Source: Shewanella litorisediminis (GTDB lineage: Bacteria; Pseudomonadota; Gammaproteobacteria; Enterobacterales; Shewanellaceae). Taken from it: a DNA stretch of 64,000 bases. Shown here in pieces: positions 46,341-55,196 of the stretch. Made by a program: the position numbers and the translations under genes. A model generated the notes under the pieces. It was given only the letters and a program-made list of their open reading frames with translations, was not told the origin of the DNA and made no database searches. The stretch spans positions 3,945,501-4,009,500 of the forward strand of contig NZ_CP069213.1 of NCBI RefSeq assembly GCF_016834455.1. The letters are read 5' to 3'. Each line of letters opens with the position of its first letter. Position 1 is the stretch's first letter.

Positions 46341-48589
46341 GCAAGTTTACTGCCATTGAAAACTTCAGTCGCCGGGATGTGCTCAAGCTGTTTGGCGCCT
46401 CGGGTGGCGCTCTGATGCTGGGAGCCTCGGGTCTCGGCTGGAGCCCCATGCTCGCAGCGCAAACCGCCGCCTTTGGCGAAGAGCAGCGCCTCAACCTCTT
46501 TATCGCCATCGGCGAAGACAATCGGGTGTACCTCACCTGTCACCGCTCTGAAATGGGCCAGGGCATACGCACGGGCATTCCTCAGATTCTGGCCGACGAA
46601 CTGGAAGCCGACTGGGACAAAGTCGTGGTGGTACAGGGCCTCGCCGACAAACGCTACGGCAGCCAGAACACCGACGGCAGCCGCAGTATCCGCAAAGGCT
46701 TCGACAAGATGCGCGAGATGGGCGCCATGGCAAGACACATGCTGGAGCAAGCCGCCGCCGAGCGCTGGCAGGTACCCCTGAGCGAGGTCTATGCCAAGGC
46801 CCACGCGGTGCATCACAAAGGCAGCAATAAACGCTTAAGCTATGGCGAGCTCGCCATGGCCGCCGCCAGGTTGCCACTGCCAGATGCCAACACCCTCACC
46901 CTCAAAACCCCTGACCAATTCACTCAAATCGGCAAGGGCCACACCATAGTCGACATGGACGACATGCTGGGTGGCCGCGCCATCTATGGGGCCGATAACC
47001 GCCCCGAAGGCTTGGTGTATGCCGTGATTGCCCGCCCTCCGGTGTTTGGCAGTGCGCTTGAGTCCATGGATGACAGCGCGGCCCGCAAGGTGGCCGGTGT
47101 GCTGGATATAGTCCCCTTGCCCGTGCCCAAGGGCGCGCCGGCGTTTCAGCCGCTCGGCGGCGTGGCAGTGGTGGCCAGCAATACCTGGAGTGCGCTTGAA
47201 GGCAGAAAAGCCCTCAAGCTCAGCTGGAGCAAAAGCGCCAACGACAGCCATAACAGCAAGACGTATCTCGATACCCTCAAACAAAGGGTGCAGGAGCCCG
47301 GGAAAGTGGCCCGCGAGCTTGGCAGCCAGCCTGCAAGCTGGCCAGAAGCGAGGACTGTCAGCGCCACTTACACAGTGCCCTATCTTGCCCATGCGCCCAT
47401 GGAGCCACCGGCGGTGATTGCCAGCGTCGATAAAAACGGCTGCGAGCTGTGGGCCAGCAGCCAAACCCCCCAAAGCACTCAGCAAAATGTGGCTGGCATG
47501 CTGGGTATTGATGAAGACAAGGTGAAGGTGAACGTCACCCTGCTCGGTGGCGGTTTTGGCCGCAAGTCCAAACCGGATTTCAGCGTTGAAGCGGCGTATA
47601 TTTCCAGCAAAATCAACAAACCTGTGCTGGTGCAGTGGAGCCGAGAAGATGAGATAAGAAACGGTTACCTGCACGCCGTCAGCGCCCAGTACTACCAGGC
47701 CTGCATTGATGACAAGGGCAAGGTGCAGGCGATATTGTCGCGCACTGCCTTCCCCTCCATTGGCAGCACCTTCGATGCCGCCGTGGACACACCGCAGCCG
47801 TTCGAACTGGATTTGGGCTTTACCGATATCCCCTGGGACATTGGCGCCGTGCGCTGCGAAGCCGTGAAGGCCGAAACCCACACCCGCATCGGCTGGTTAA
47901 GGTCGGTGAGTAACATTCAGCACGGCTTTGGGGTGGGCAGCTTTGTGGACGAACTCGCCATTGCCAATGGTAAACCCTGCACCGCCCAGTGGAAGGAACT
48001 GCTTGGCAAAGCGCGGATTGAAAACTTTGCCAATCAAGGCTTTGAGTATGGCAACTATGGCGAGGAACTGAGCCGTCATCCGGTGGATGTGGGACGCTAC
48101 CTTAAACTGATTGACCGCGCCGAAGCACTGATGGCACAAAAGCCGGCGGGCAAAAACGAAGGCTGGGGCTTTGCCATTCACCGAAGCTTTGTTGCCTATG
48201 CCGCCGTGGCCATTAAGGTGCATCTTGAGGGTGACAAGCTTACCCTGGTGGATGCCATCGCGCTGATGGACGCCGGCACCGTGGTCAATCCCGACCGGGT
48301 AGCCGCCCAGATGGAAGGCGCCGTGATGTTTGGCTTAAGCCTCGCGCTCTTTGGCGAAATCGATTTCGACAAGGGCGCCGTGACCCAGTCCAACTTCCAC
48401 GACTATCCACTGCTGCGCCTGCCCCAGTGCCCGCCTATTTCGACCGAAATCATCGCCTCCAGTGCTGTGCCGGGCGGTGTGGGGGAACCCGGGGTACCCC
48501 CGGTGGCACCGGCACTGACCAATGCCATAGTGGCAGCCGGCGGTGAGCGTTACCGCGAGCTGCCATTGGCAAAGCACCTCAAACTCTAA
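46337..48589 (+). CDS. Molybdopterin-binding large subunit (IorB type), Tat signal
   Basis: A 750-residue large subunit of the aldehyde oxidase/xanthine dehydrogenase family. The N-terminus has a twin-arginine signal ([19 protein letters not shown]). Cofactor motifs include [31 protein letters not shown] and [18 protein letters not shown], the last with the catalytic glutamate. No FAD subunit is encoded here, as in IorAB, so electrons probably go to a cytochrome. Substrate unknown; adjacent ALDH suggests aldehydes (inference). Terminator at 48607. Confidence 0.9.
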   Translation: MSKFTAIENFSRRDVLKLFGASGGALMLGASGLGWSPMLAAQTAAFGEEQRLNLFIAIGEDNRVYLTCHRSEMGQGIRTGIPQILADELEADWDKVVVVQGLADKRYGSQNTDGSRSIRKGFDKMREMGAMARHMLEQAAAERWQVPLSEVYAKAHAVHHKGSNKRLSYGELAMAAARLPLPDANTLTLKTPDQFTQIGKGHTIVDMDDMLGGRAIYGADNRPEGLVYAVIARPPVFGSALESMDDSAARKVAGVLDIVPLPVPKGAPAFQPLGGVAVVASNTWSALEGRKALKLSWSKSANDSHNSKTYLDTLKQRVQEPGKVARELGSQPASWPEARTVSATYTVPYLAHAPMEPPAVIASVDKNGCELWASSQTPQSTQQNVAGMLGIDEDKVKVNVTLLGGGFGRKSKPDFSVEAAYISSKINKPVLVQWSREDEIRNGYLHAVSAQYYQACIDDKGKVQAILSRTAFPSIGSTFDAAVDTPQPFELDLGFTDIPWDIGAVRCEAVKAETHTRIGWLRSVSNIQHGFGVGSFVDELAIANGKPCTAQWKELLGKARIENFANQGFEYGNYGEELSRHPVDVGRYLKLIDRAEALMAQKPAGKNEGWGFAIHRSFVAYAAVAIKVHLEGDKLTLVDAIALMDAGTVVNPDRVAAQMEGAVMFGLSLALFGEIDFDKGAVTQSNFHDYPLLRLPQCPPISTEIIASSAVPGGVGEPGVPPVAPALTNAIVAAGGERYRELPLAKHLKL

Positions 48590-48606
48590 GCTGCTGCCGT
48601 TTCATC

Positions 48607-48640
48607 CAGGCTCCCAGTCATGCTGGGGGCCTGTTTTTTT
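48607..48640 (+). terminator. Terminator of the molybdenum operon
   Basis: CAGGCTCCCAG/CTGGGGGCCTG stem, 5-base loop, followed by seven T. Confidence 0.9.
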
Positions 48641-48699
48641 GGGCGCCACTGCCCGGCTTTGTTATACTCCCGCCCAACGTAATCCGGATGCCAGTTCCC

Positions 48700-49164
48700 A
48701 TGTTCCACATCGCCCTCTATGAACCCGAAATCGCCCCCAACACGGGCAATATTATTCGCCTGTGCGCCAACAATGGCTGCGAGCTGCACCTGATTGAACC
48801 TTTGGGGTTTGATTTGGAAGAGAAAAAGCTGCGCCGAGCCGGGCTGGATTACAGTGACATGACCCGGGTCACCCGCCATAAAGACTTCCCAAGCTTCCTT
48901 GAGGCCATGGCAGGCCGGCGCATTCTGGCCTGCACCACCAAGGGCAGCCGACCTCACACCGAGTTGGCGTATCAGGCTGGGGATGTACTGCTTTTTGGCC
49001 CCGAGAGCCGGGGGCTGCCCATGGACATTATCAACTCGGTACCCACCGGGCAGCGCCTGCGTATTCCCATGGTGGAATCGAGCCGCAGCCTGAACCTGTC
49101 CAACGCTGTTGCCATCATCAGCTACGAAGCCTGGCGCCAACAGGGCTTTGGCGGCGCCGGCTGA
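48700..49164 (+). CDS. trmL: tRNA (cytidine(34)-2'-O)-methyltransferase
   Basis: A 154-residue SPOUT methyltransferase with the family start [26 protein letters not shown] and the SAM-knot sequences FGPESRGLP and [26 protein letters not shown]. It methylates the wobble base of leucine tRNAs. ATG 48700 is chosen by family agreement; the frame has an ATG at 48688. Confidence 0.96.
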   Translation: MFHIALYEPEIAPNTGNIIRLCANNGCELHLIEPLGFDLEEKKLRRAGLDYSDMTRVTRHKDFPSFLEAMAGRRILACTTKGSRPHTELAYQAGDVLLFGPESRGLPMDIINSVPTGQRLRIPMVESSRSLNLSNAVAIISYEAWRQQGFGGAG

Positions 49165-49170
49165 TCAAAG

Positions 49171-49731
49171 TCAGTTAACCGGATGGCTCTCACTCGTTGA
49201 TAAGGCCGGTAACGGCTGCAAGGATAGCCCCCGATAGAGCATGTACTGCTCAATATCATCATCGAGAAATCGGGATTGTTGCAGCCACTGCCAACCCTGG
49301 TCTTTGGGCTCAAACAGCAGCTGGATAAGGGCGGGACGTTCATTCACCACGCCCTCGCCCAGCAGGGAATAGCCGCCACTGCGACGATAGAGGCTGAACT
49401 CCTGCCCCTTGTCTTCGGTAACGCCATTGAAGTAAGTCAGCAGTACTCTGTCTCCCTGACGGCGAAACCACCAGGTTTCACTGTTGGAGAAACGCGCCCC
49501 CGGGCTGACGCTGAAGATAAGCTGCTGGCGATCGGCACTGCACATGGCCTGGGTGGTTAACGACTTGGGCGACTCACCGGGGCGGGCACCCGTGCCCTGC
49601 CACTGTCCGGCAAGGCTGGTGCACCAATCGGCAAAGGGCATCTCAGCCGCCGCCAGCGGCAGCAACGCAGACAAGGCACAGAGGGCAGAGCTAAAAGAGT
49701 TCGATATCGTCTTTGCGGTAAAGATGTTCAT
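49171..49731 (-). CDS. Exported protein of unknown function
   Basis: A 186-residue protein with a signal peptide (ALCALSALLPLAAA) and a beta-rich body: WCTSLAGQWQGTGARPG, TWWFRRQGDRVLLTYFNGV, and a lipocalin/THAP4-like run of strands. The opening GQWQGTG resembles small-ligand-binding barrels but I cannot assign it. ATG 49731 lies inside the end of the upstream gene (41-base overlap). Function unknown. Confidence 0.7.
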   Translation of the reverse strand: MNIFTAKTISNSFSSALCALSALLPLAAAEMPFADWCTSLAGQWQGTGARPGESPKSLTTQAMCSADRQQLIFSVSPGARFSNSETWWFRRQGDRVLLTYFNGVTEDKGQEFSLYRRSGGYSLLGEGVVNERPALIQLLFEPKDQGWQWLQQSRFLDDDIEQYMLYRGLSLQPLPALSTSESHPVN

Positions 49732-50266
49732 CCCGATACAGCGCCAAGGCTTCATGAAGTGGCATACCCTGAAGCACAAGATCGAACATTTTACGTTCAC
49801 ATTCAAGGGAGTATGTGGATTTAATCTGTTTTTGCACCCGCTGCCATTCCTCACCCTGCAAGCGCTTTTTATCATCACAGAGCAAATCTTCCGTGAGGGC
49901 AAGCCCTGTCACCACATGCTGCAGCCGCTGGGACAGGCGGTCGTAGAATTGAAATGCCACCACACCCTTGTCGATTTCGGTTTCCAGCATAATGCCGTGC
50001 TTAATAATGTCTTTTGGCGTATCTGGCTGATTGGCAAGGTAAAGATTCACCTGCCGCAGGTGCGACGCCATGTCGGTAAATTGCTGCCCCAATCCGGTCA
50101 CATTGTATTCACCATCCGTGAGGGTCAACTCTATCTGGGCGATGGAAAGCAGCAGTAACTTGACCGTTTCCTGCACATGCAGCCAGTCCGCTTCTCCCAG
50201 CAAGGCCGCTTCCAGACTCTCCATTGACAGCGAATCTTCATCTTGGGCATGTTCTTGATTTTTCAT
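49691..50266 (-). CDS. Helical cytoplasmic protein with a CheZ-like motif
   Basis: A 191-residue, mostly helical protein. The segment GVVAFQFYDRLSQRLQHV resembles the QD(F)xxxxGQ region of CheZ-like or chemotaxis-associated helical bundles, but the match is short. Acidic N-terminus (EHAQDEDSLSMESLE) lacks a signal peptide. Start at 50266, with AAGG just before. It overlaps the next gene. No secure family. Confidence 0.65.
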   Translation of the reverse strand: MKNQEHAQDEDSLSMESLEAALLGEADWLHVQETVKLLLLSIAQIELTLTDGEYNVTGLGQQFTDMASHLRQVNLYLANQPDTPKDIIKHGIMLETEIDKGVVAFQFYDRLSQRLQHVVTGLALTEDLLCDDKKRLQGEEWQRVQKQIKSTYSLECERKMFDLVLQGMPLHEALALYRDEHLYRKDDIELF

Positions 50267-50385
50267 GACCTTCTTCCATTCCTTCTTGGTCCGGACTGAA
50301 TCCCGGCCACATTCCGACTGCAGCCGCCACCTCGAAATTAAGTGTAGAACAGATAACGGTCTTCGCTTCACAGCGCTGAAAATGA

Positions 50386-50411
50386 AAAGGGCCTGCAACC
50401 GCAGACCCTTT
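50386..50411 (-). terminator. Terminator of the M16 pair
   Basis: AAAGGG-CTGC/GCAG-CCCTTT hairpin with one mismatch and T4 on the minus strand, 22 bases past the stop. Confidence 0.7.
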
Positions 50412-50432
50412 TTTACCCGTATGGATTGGGTG

Positions 50433-51854
50433 TTAACCGCCGAAACCTACATCCTTGATGTTCACCTGGGTGACTTCACCGTACTTGGCGGCGATGGGTG
50501 CCACCTTGGCTGCATTGCCAATCAGTACAAACTGCAGCTTGTCTTTGGGGAAGTAGGTATTGATCAAACGCTGGGTTTCTTCCAGGGTCAGGCTATCAAC
50601 TTTACGCTCGAAGTCATTGATATAGCTGTTATCAAAGCCATAGAGGTACATGTCAGACAAAAGCCCGGCGAGCTGGCCGCTGGTTTCAAACTTGGGCGGG
50701 AACTGCCCCTTCACATAGGCCTTGGCCGAATCCAGTGTTGCCTGATCTATCCCCTGCTCCCACAGGCGGGCATAGGTTTTCAGCGCCAGATCGATGGCGG
50801 CTTCGGTCGTGTCGGTTTTGGTGAAGGTGCTTATCTGGAACAGGCCACTATCGCGGTATGAAGCAAAACCGGAGCGGGCACCATAGGTCAGACCGGCATT
50901 CACACGCAGCTCATCATTGAGCCAGGAGGTAAAGCGACCACCGAGAATGGTGTTCACCACGGTTAAGCCCACGGCGTCCGGGTTGTCTTCAGAAATCCCC
51001 ATACCACCAATCAGGAAAGTGGTTTCCATGGCGTCTGGCTTGTCCACCAAAAGCACCCGGCTCTTTTCCAGCACCGGCAGACCTTGTTTCAAGGATTGCT
51101 GCTGGGGAGCTGCATCTGAGCGCCATGCGCCGAAGGTGCGGCTCAGATGGGTTTTCATGTCGGCCACATCAAAGTCACCCACCACAGAAATGGAGGTGTT
51201 GTTGGGCTGATAAAAACCTTTGTAGAAAGCACGAACCTGCTGCTGGGTAAGGGCGGCGACCGACTCACTGTTTCCACCGCTGGCGTTGCCATAGGGATGC
51301 TCGCCGTATACCAACTTACCGAAGTAGTTGCCCACCACGGCTCTTGGGCTTTCCTTGGCCTGAATGAGTCCACCCACTTCGCGCTGCTTGAGCTTGTCAA
51401 ATTCGGTGGCATCGAAGTCAGGGCGCAGCAGCACATCGGCGAACAGCGGCAGCATGGTATCCAGGTCCTTGGCCATGAATTTGGCACTGATATAGCTGCC
51501 TTCTTTACCGGCTTCGGCGCTTAAGCTGGCACCCAGAAAATCCACCTGGTTTTCGATATCACGCTTGGACTTGCCGGCACTGCCGAGCATCAGACCTTCG
51601 GCCGTCAGCGCTGAGATACCTGCACTGGTGTCGTTCACCGCACCGGCACGTACCACGGCGTTCACTGTAATGAGCGGCACTTCTTTTTGCTGCATCAAAA
51701 ACACAGTCAGGCCGTTATCCAGAGTCACCTTTTCATAGGCGGGCAGCTGAAACGCGGCGGCTGCCGGTTCCTGCGTGCGCTTAACGTCCTGGGTAGCGGT
51801 GCAGCCGGCCAGAGCCAGTGCTGCCACAATCAACAGAGGTTTATATTGCATCAT
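50433..51854 (-). CDS. Inactive M16 peptidase-like lipoprotein subunit
   Basis: A 473-residue M16 (pitrilysin) family lipoprotein (lipobox LAGC). Where active members have HxxEH it has SALTAEG, so the zinc ligands are gone; the arginine/tyrosine pair region near the C-terminal half (TYGARSGFASYRDSGLF) is kept. This is the classic partner (subunit B) of a zinc-active M16 subunit, here the next gene upstream with a 4-base overlap. Together they form one clam-shell peptidase. GGAGG precedes the ATG at 51854. Confidence 0.9.
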   Translation of the reverse strand: MMQYKPLLIVAALALAGCTATQDVKRTQEPAAAAFQLPAYEKVTLDNGLTVFLMQQKEVPLITVNAVVRAGAVNDTSAGISALTAEGLMLGSAGKSKRDIENQVDFLGASLSAEAGKEGSYISAKFMAKDLDTMLPLFADVLLRPDFDATEFDKLKQREVGGLIQAKESPRAVVGNYFGKLVYGEHPYGNASGGNSESVAALTQQQVRAFYKGFYQPNNTSISVVGDFDVADMKTHLSRTFGAWRSDAAPQQQSLKQGLPVLEKSRVLLVDKPDAMETTFLIGGMGISEDNPDAVGLTVVNTILGGRFTSWLNDELRVNAGLTYGARSGFASYRDSGLFQISTFTKTDTTEAAIDLALKTYARLWEQGIDQATLDSAKAYVKGQFPPKFETSGQLAGLLSDMYLYGFDNSYINDFERKVDSLTLEETQRLINTYFPKDKLQFVLIGNAAKVAPIAAKYGEVTQVNIKDVGFGG

Positions 51855-53182
51855 TTGTCCATTTCCTCCTCGGCAGACAACACGGCCACGCTGCGGTTGG
51901 CCCGTTTCAGATAGGTTTGCGCCACGCGCTGAATATCGGCGGTGCTGACCTTGTTGTAAGCCTCGGGGGCATTGAACAGCTTATCGAAGCTGCCGAAGAA
52001 GAGTTCGTAGGTACCCAGGGTATTGGCTTTACCGTTGATGGTTTCCATGGCGCGGTAAAAATCCATCAGCTTGATGTTTTTGATTTTTTCAAGCTCTTGC
52101 TCGGTGACACCCTCGGCGGCAATGCGATTGGTTTGGGCAATCAGCTCCTGCTCCAGCGCATCGGCCTTCACCCCGGGAGCACCCACGGCATAGAGGTAGA
52201 AGAGGTTGGGGTCGAACGACATGGGGAAATAGGTGTCGGCTTCCAGCGCCAACTGGCTGTCGACCATGGATTGATACAGGCGCGAGCTGTTACCGGCACT
52301 CAAAATACCCGCCAGCAATTCCAGCGCGTAGTAGTCTTCGTGGGACGTGGCAGGCACATGGTAGGCCATCATCACGTTGGGCGTGCTGGCAGAAGGCTTG
52401 TGAATAAAGGTTCTGCGCTCACCTTTTTGCAGCGGCTCCACGGTTTTCACTTCGCGGGGTGGCGCCTGAGCAGGAATCGGGGCGAAATACTTGTTTGCCA
52501 GAGACTTTACTTCGGCCAGTTTGACATCACCGGCAATCACCACCACGGCATTGTTGGGAGCGTAGTAGGTCTTGTGATACTGCACCAGATCGTTCAGGGT
52601 CCAGGCGGCAATATCCGATTCGTGGCCAATCACAGGCCAGCTGTAGGGGTGGGCGCGGAAGGCGACGCCTTTGAGTTCTTCCATCAGAACCCGGATATTG
52701 GAGTTTTCCAGGCCAGTGCTGCGCTCTGAGGTTACCACGCCGCGCTCGCTTTCAACCATATCGGCATTGATGTCCAGATTGGCGATACGATCGGCTTCCA
52801 GGTCGAAAATGGTTTCAAGGCCGGAGGCGGGGAACCAGTCGGTGTACACGGTCAGGTTTTCGGTGGTGTAGGCGTTGTTGGCGCCACCGGCTGCTTCCAT
52901 GGTGCGGTCAAACATCTTGGGACCGTACTTTTTCGAGCCGTTAAACATCATATGCTCGAAAAAGTGGGAGATACCTGTAATGCCCGGAGCTTCGTTGCGC
53001 GAGCCCACTTTCCAGAACAGATACATGTTGGCGTTGGGGATGGAAGCATCTTCCAGCACCATGATTTTCATGCCGTTATCCAGGGTAAAACTCTTGATAT
53101 CGGCGGCAGTGGTGGCCTGGCTCATCATGGGGGCCATTGCCAGCCCCATTGCCAGAGCCAGGGCTGATAGCGTTCGCTTCAT
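51851..53182 (-). CDS. Zinc-active M16 peptidase subunit
   Basis: A 443-residue exported M16 peptidase: signal peptide (SQA cleavage), then HFFEH at 73-77 with the inverse zinc motif, and the third ligand region ESERGVVTSE. C-terminal half lacks the Arg-Tyr pair found in its partner, so the two complement each other. It degrades peptides in the periplasm or at the membrane. AGGAAG precedes the ATG. Confidence 0.93.
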   Translation of the reverse strand: MKRTLSALALAMGLAMAPMMSQATTAADIKSFTLDNGMKIMVLEDASIPNANMYLFWKVGSRNEAPGITGISHFFEHMMFNGSKKYGPKMFDRTMEAAGGANNAYTTENLTVYTDWFPASGLETIFDLEADRIANLDINADMVESERGVVTSERSTGLENSNIRVLMEELKGVAFRAHPYSWPVIGHESDIAAWTLNDLVQYHKTYYAPNNAVVVIAGDVKLAEVKSLANKYFAPIPAQAPPREVKTVEPLQKGERRTFIHKPSASTPNVMMAYHVPATSHEDYYALELLAGILSAGNSSRLYQSMVDSQLALEADTYFPMSFDPNLFYLYAVGAPGVKADALEQELIAQTNRIAAEGVTEQELEKIKNIKLMDFYRAMETINGKANTLGTYELFFGSFDKLFNAPEAYNKVSTADIQRVAQTYLKRANRSVAVLSAEEEMDK

Positions 53183-53382
53183 CTCGCTTCCTGCTCCAAG
53201 TGGTTAAATGGTGTATTACTTTGGTTAATCCGCCATTTAAAAGCAATTTCCCCAACGCCAGCAAGGGTGGACAGAAAGATTGAGGTTTAAAAATTGTAAA
53301 TGAAAGTGATACCGGCTGGATGACGCTATCCGGCCCATGCAGAACGCTGAGCCACCCACCGCTGTAGAACCAGAGTAACCAA

Positions 53383-54024
53383 TCAGCTTGGGGTGCGTAA
53401 AAACACCACGTCTTTATCGACAATTTCCAGTGCCCAGCCGCGCTCGGCCGCTATCCAGGCGAAAGTCTCATCGGAGTAAAAATTGATATGGGTGGGGTCG
53501 TTTTTATAGTGCCAGCGGCTAAAGGCCTCGGCTGAGAGTACCCGCTTGGTCATGATGGCGAGCAGGGCACCCGGTGCAAGCAGGTTTGAGAGTTCATCCA
53601 GTAAGGCGCGGGCGTCGGCCACGTGCTCAATGACTTCGGTGAGCGTCACGCATTGATACCGGGCTGCCAGTACGGCGCGGTCAGGGAAGTAATAGAGATC
53701 GTATGCGGCAAACTCAAACCCTTGCTCGCGAGCCATTTTGGCGAGGAGGGCGCCGGCGCCGCAGCCATAATCCAGGCCTTTGTCGCCGGGGTTGAGACGT
53801 GGCAGCAAGGGGGTGAGGGTCCGGCTTAAAAAGCTGCGATAACCTGGGCTGTCTTCACCATTGTCGTGTTTGTCGTACTCGGCCTTTTCGTCCTCTGCGC
53901 TTAGATGGAAGGGCGCAGGCACCTGCACCAGGGCGCAGCAGCGGCAACGGTAATAGGGACGACGGCGGTCTTCGGCAAACAGATACAAGTCGTTGCCACC
54001 GCACAGGGAACAGGAAAAATTCAT
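53383..54024 (-). CDS. Zinc-ribbon class I methyltransferase
   Basis: A 213-residue protein. Two CxxC pairs at the start (CSLCGG and CRCCALVQ) form a zinc ribbon; a SAM methyltransferase follows with LDYGCGAGALLAKM (motif I), AYDLYYFP (acidic loop) and LTEVIEHVAD. Similar proteins act on small molecules or sugars, but the substrate is unknown. Its ATG overlaps the previous stop by four bases. Confidence 0.85.
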   Translation of the reverse strand: MNFSCSLCGGNDLYLFAEDRRRPYYRCRCCALVQVPAPFHLSAEDEKAEYDKHDNGEDSPGYRSFLSRTLTPLLPRLNPGDKGLDYGCGAGALLAKMAREQGFEFAAYDLYYFPDRAVLAARYQCVTLTEVIEHVADARALLDELSNLLAPGALLAIMTKRVLSAEAFSRWHYKNDPTHINFYSDETFAWIAAERGWALEIVDKDVVFLRTPS

Positions 54025-54365
54025 GGTTTGGGGATCTTGCGCTCTTTACTGGCCGCCTCTTTGGCTTCCCGCAGGTATTTTTGCTCGCGACTTTCACGTT
54101 CATCGAACTGGGCTGCGGCCTTGTCGCGCTGGGTATCTTCCCACTCGCCCAGCTGCTGGCGTTTAAGCACATCTGCCTCACGGCTTGAGGTTTCAGCTGC
54201 GGCGGCACGGGCCTTTTCAAGCTGCTCTGCTTCGGTTTTTTGCGCCTGTTCGCGGGCCTTATCGGCCTTCATCACCAACCGGGGCTTGGTATCGTCGGCG
54301 GCGTGAAGTGGTGTAGCCATAATAGTGGCTACGCAGAGGACAAGCAGCAGTTTTGGTATGGTCAT
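54021..54365 (-). CDS. Exported charged coiled-coil protein
   Basis: A 114-residue protein with a signal peptide (cleavage after LHA) and then a single long helix rich in Lys, Glu and Arg that would form a coiled coil. ATG 54365 follows AAGGAA. It shares a message with the methyltransferase gene. Function unknown. Confidence 0.7.
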   Translation of the reverse strand: MTIPKLLLVLCVATIMATPLHAADDTKPRLVMKADKAREQAQKTEAEQLEKARAAAAETSSREADVLKRQQLGEWEDTQRDKAAAQFDERESREQKYLREAKEAASKERKIPKP

Positions 54366-54479
54366 ACAGTTCCTTCCCTTGGAGAGTCGCGCAGGGTGAG
54401 CCAGCTTATTGTCCGGCCAGTGGACAGGGAGCGCAACCAAAAAGACGCTTTCACCGGGTAGTGACGCCTTAAGCGCTCA

Positions 54480-55136
54480 TCAGTCAGTTTCGCGTTCAGG
54501 GTCAGTCAAATACCTTTGCCGCACCGCCTCCGGCATGGCCTCAAGGCGCCTGCTTATCATGGCATCAAAACACTGAAGCATAGGGCGGATGTCCAGCCCC
54601 GGCTCCAACTGTGCCAGCGCACAGGCCGCAGCCTCCAGAGTGGACAGGCTATCGCTGCGGCTGGCTTTACGGATTCGATATGCCGATGGCGAATCCGGGG
54701 TGAATGCCAGCTTGGGCAAGCTGTGAAGCCAGGGGTTGAGGTGATACATCTTCAGCGCCTTGCGCCAGGTACCATCCAAGAGCAGCAGCACCCTGGATTC
54801 CGGCTGGCCCCCAACAGACGGAAGGCTGAATACCTCACCATCATCCGCCGGATACACCAGCACAGGCGCTAAATTCTCGGCTTTAAGCTGTTGTCGCAGC
54901 GGAGTAAAATCCGCTTCAGACTCGCCGACAAAAATCCTCGCCGTGTCGAGGATGAGCGGCAACAATCGGGCACTGTTTTTCCCATGGTCGACTTCCGATG
55001 GATGCTGCAATACCCACACCCGGGTGTGGGCAGCGACGGGCGATATGGCATTACACAAACAAACTCTTATTGGAAAATGGCACTTTACACAAAAATCCCG
55101 GGACACCCTGAACACCCATTGCAACGCATTTTGCAC
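54480..55136 (-). CDS. DTW-domain tRNA aminocarboxypropyltransferase (TapT-type)
   Basis: A 218-residue protein with CVKCHFPIRVCLC (zinc cysteines), WVLQHPSEVDHGKNSARLLPLIL and the D-x-T-W signature LDGTWRKALKM. The TapT family adds a 3-amino-3-carboxypropyl group to uridine 47 of tRNA using SAM. The start is GTG at 55136; no ribosome site is seen and a terminator U-run ends six bases upstream, so the true start may differ. Confidence 0.85.
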   Translation of the reverse strand: MQNALQWVFRVSRDFCVKCHFPIRVCLCNAISPVAAHTRVWVLQHPSEVDHGKNSARLLPLILDTARIFVGESEADFTPLRQQLKAENLAPVLVYPADDGEVFSLPSVGGQPESRVLLLLDGTWRKALKMYHLNPWLHSLPKLAFTPDSPSAYRIRKASRSDSLSTLEAAACALAQLEPGLDIRPMLQCFDAMISRRLEAMPEAVRQRYLTDPERETD

Positions 55137-55141
55137 ATAAT

Positions 55142-55177
55142 AAAAAAAAGCCCGTCACGGGGAAACCCGGACAGGCC
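55142..55177 (-). terminator. Terminator of the MFS gene, abutting the DTW start
   Basis: Minus-strand stem GCCTGTC/GACGGGC extended by CGGG/CCCG, then eight T ending at 55142. Confidence 0.78.
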
Positions 55178-55196
55178 AAAGGGTGATAACTGAGGA

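Noticed and set aside
46835..47881. 348-codon open frame opposite the molybdenum large subunit gene
   Set aside because: Antisense shadow caused by GC-rich codon use; no ribosome site, His/Gly/Ala-rich nonsense composition, and the plus-strand gene is a clear family member.
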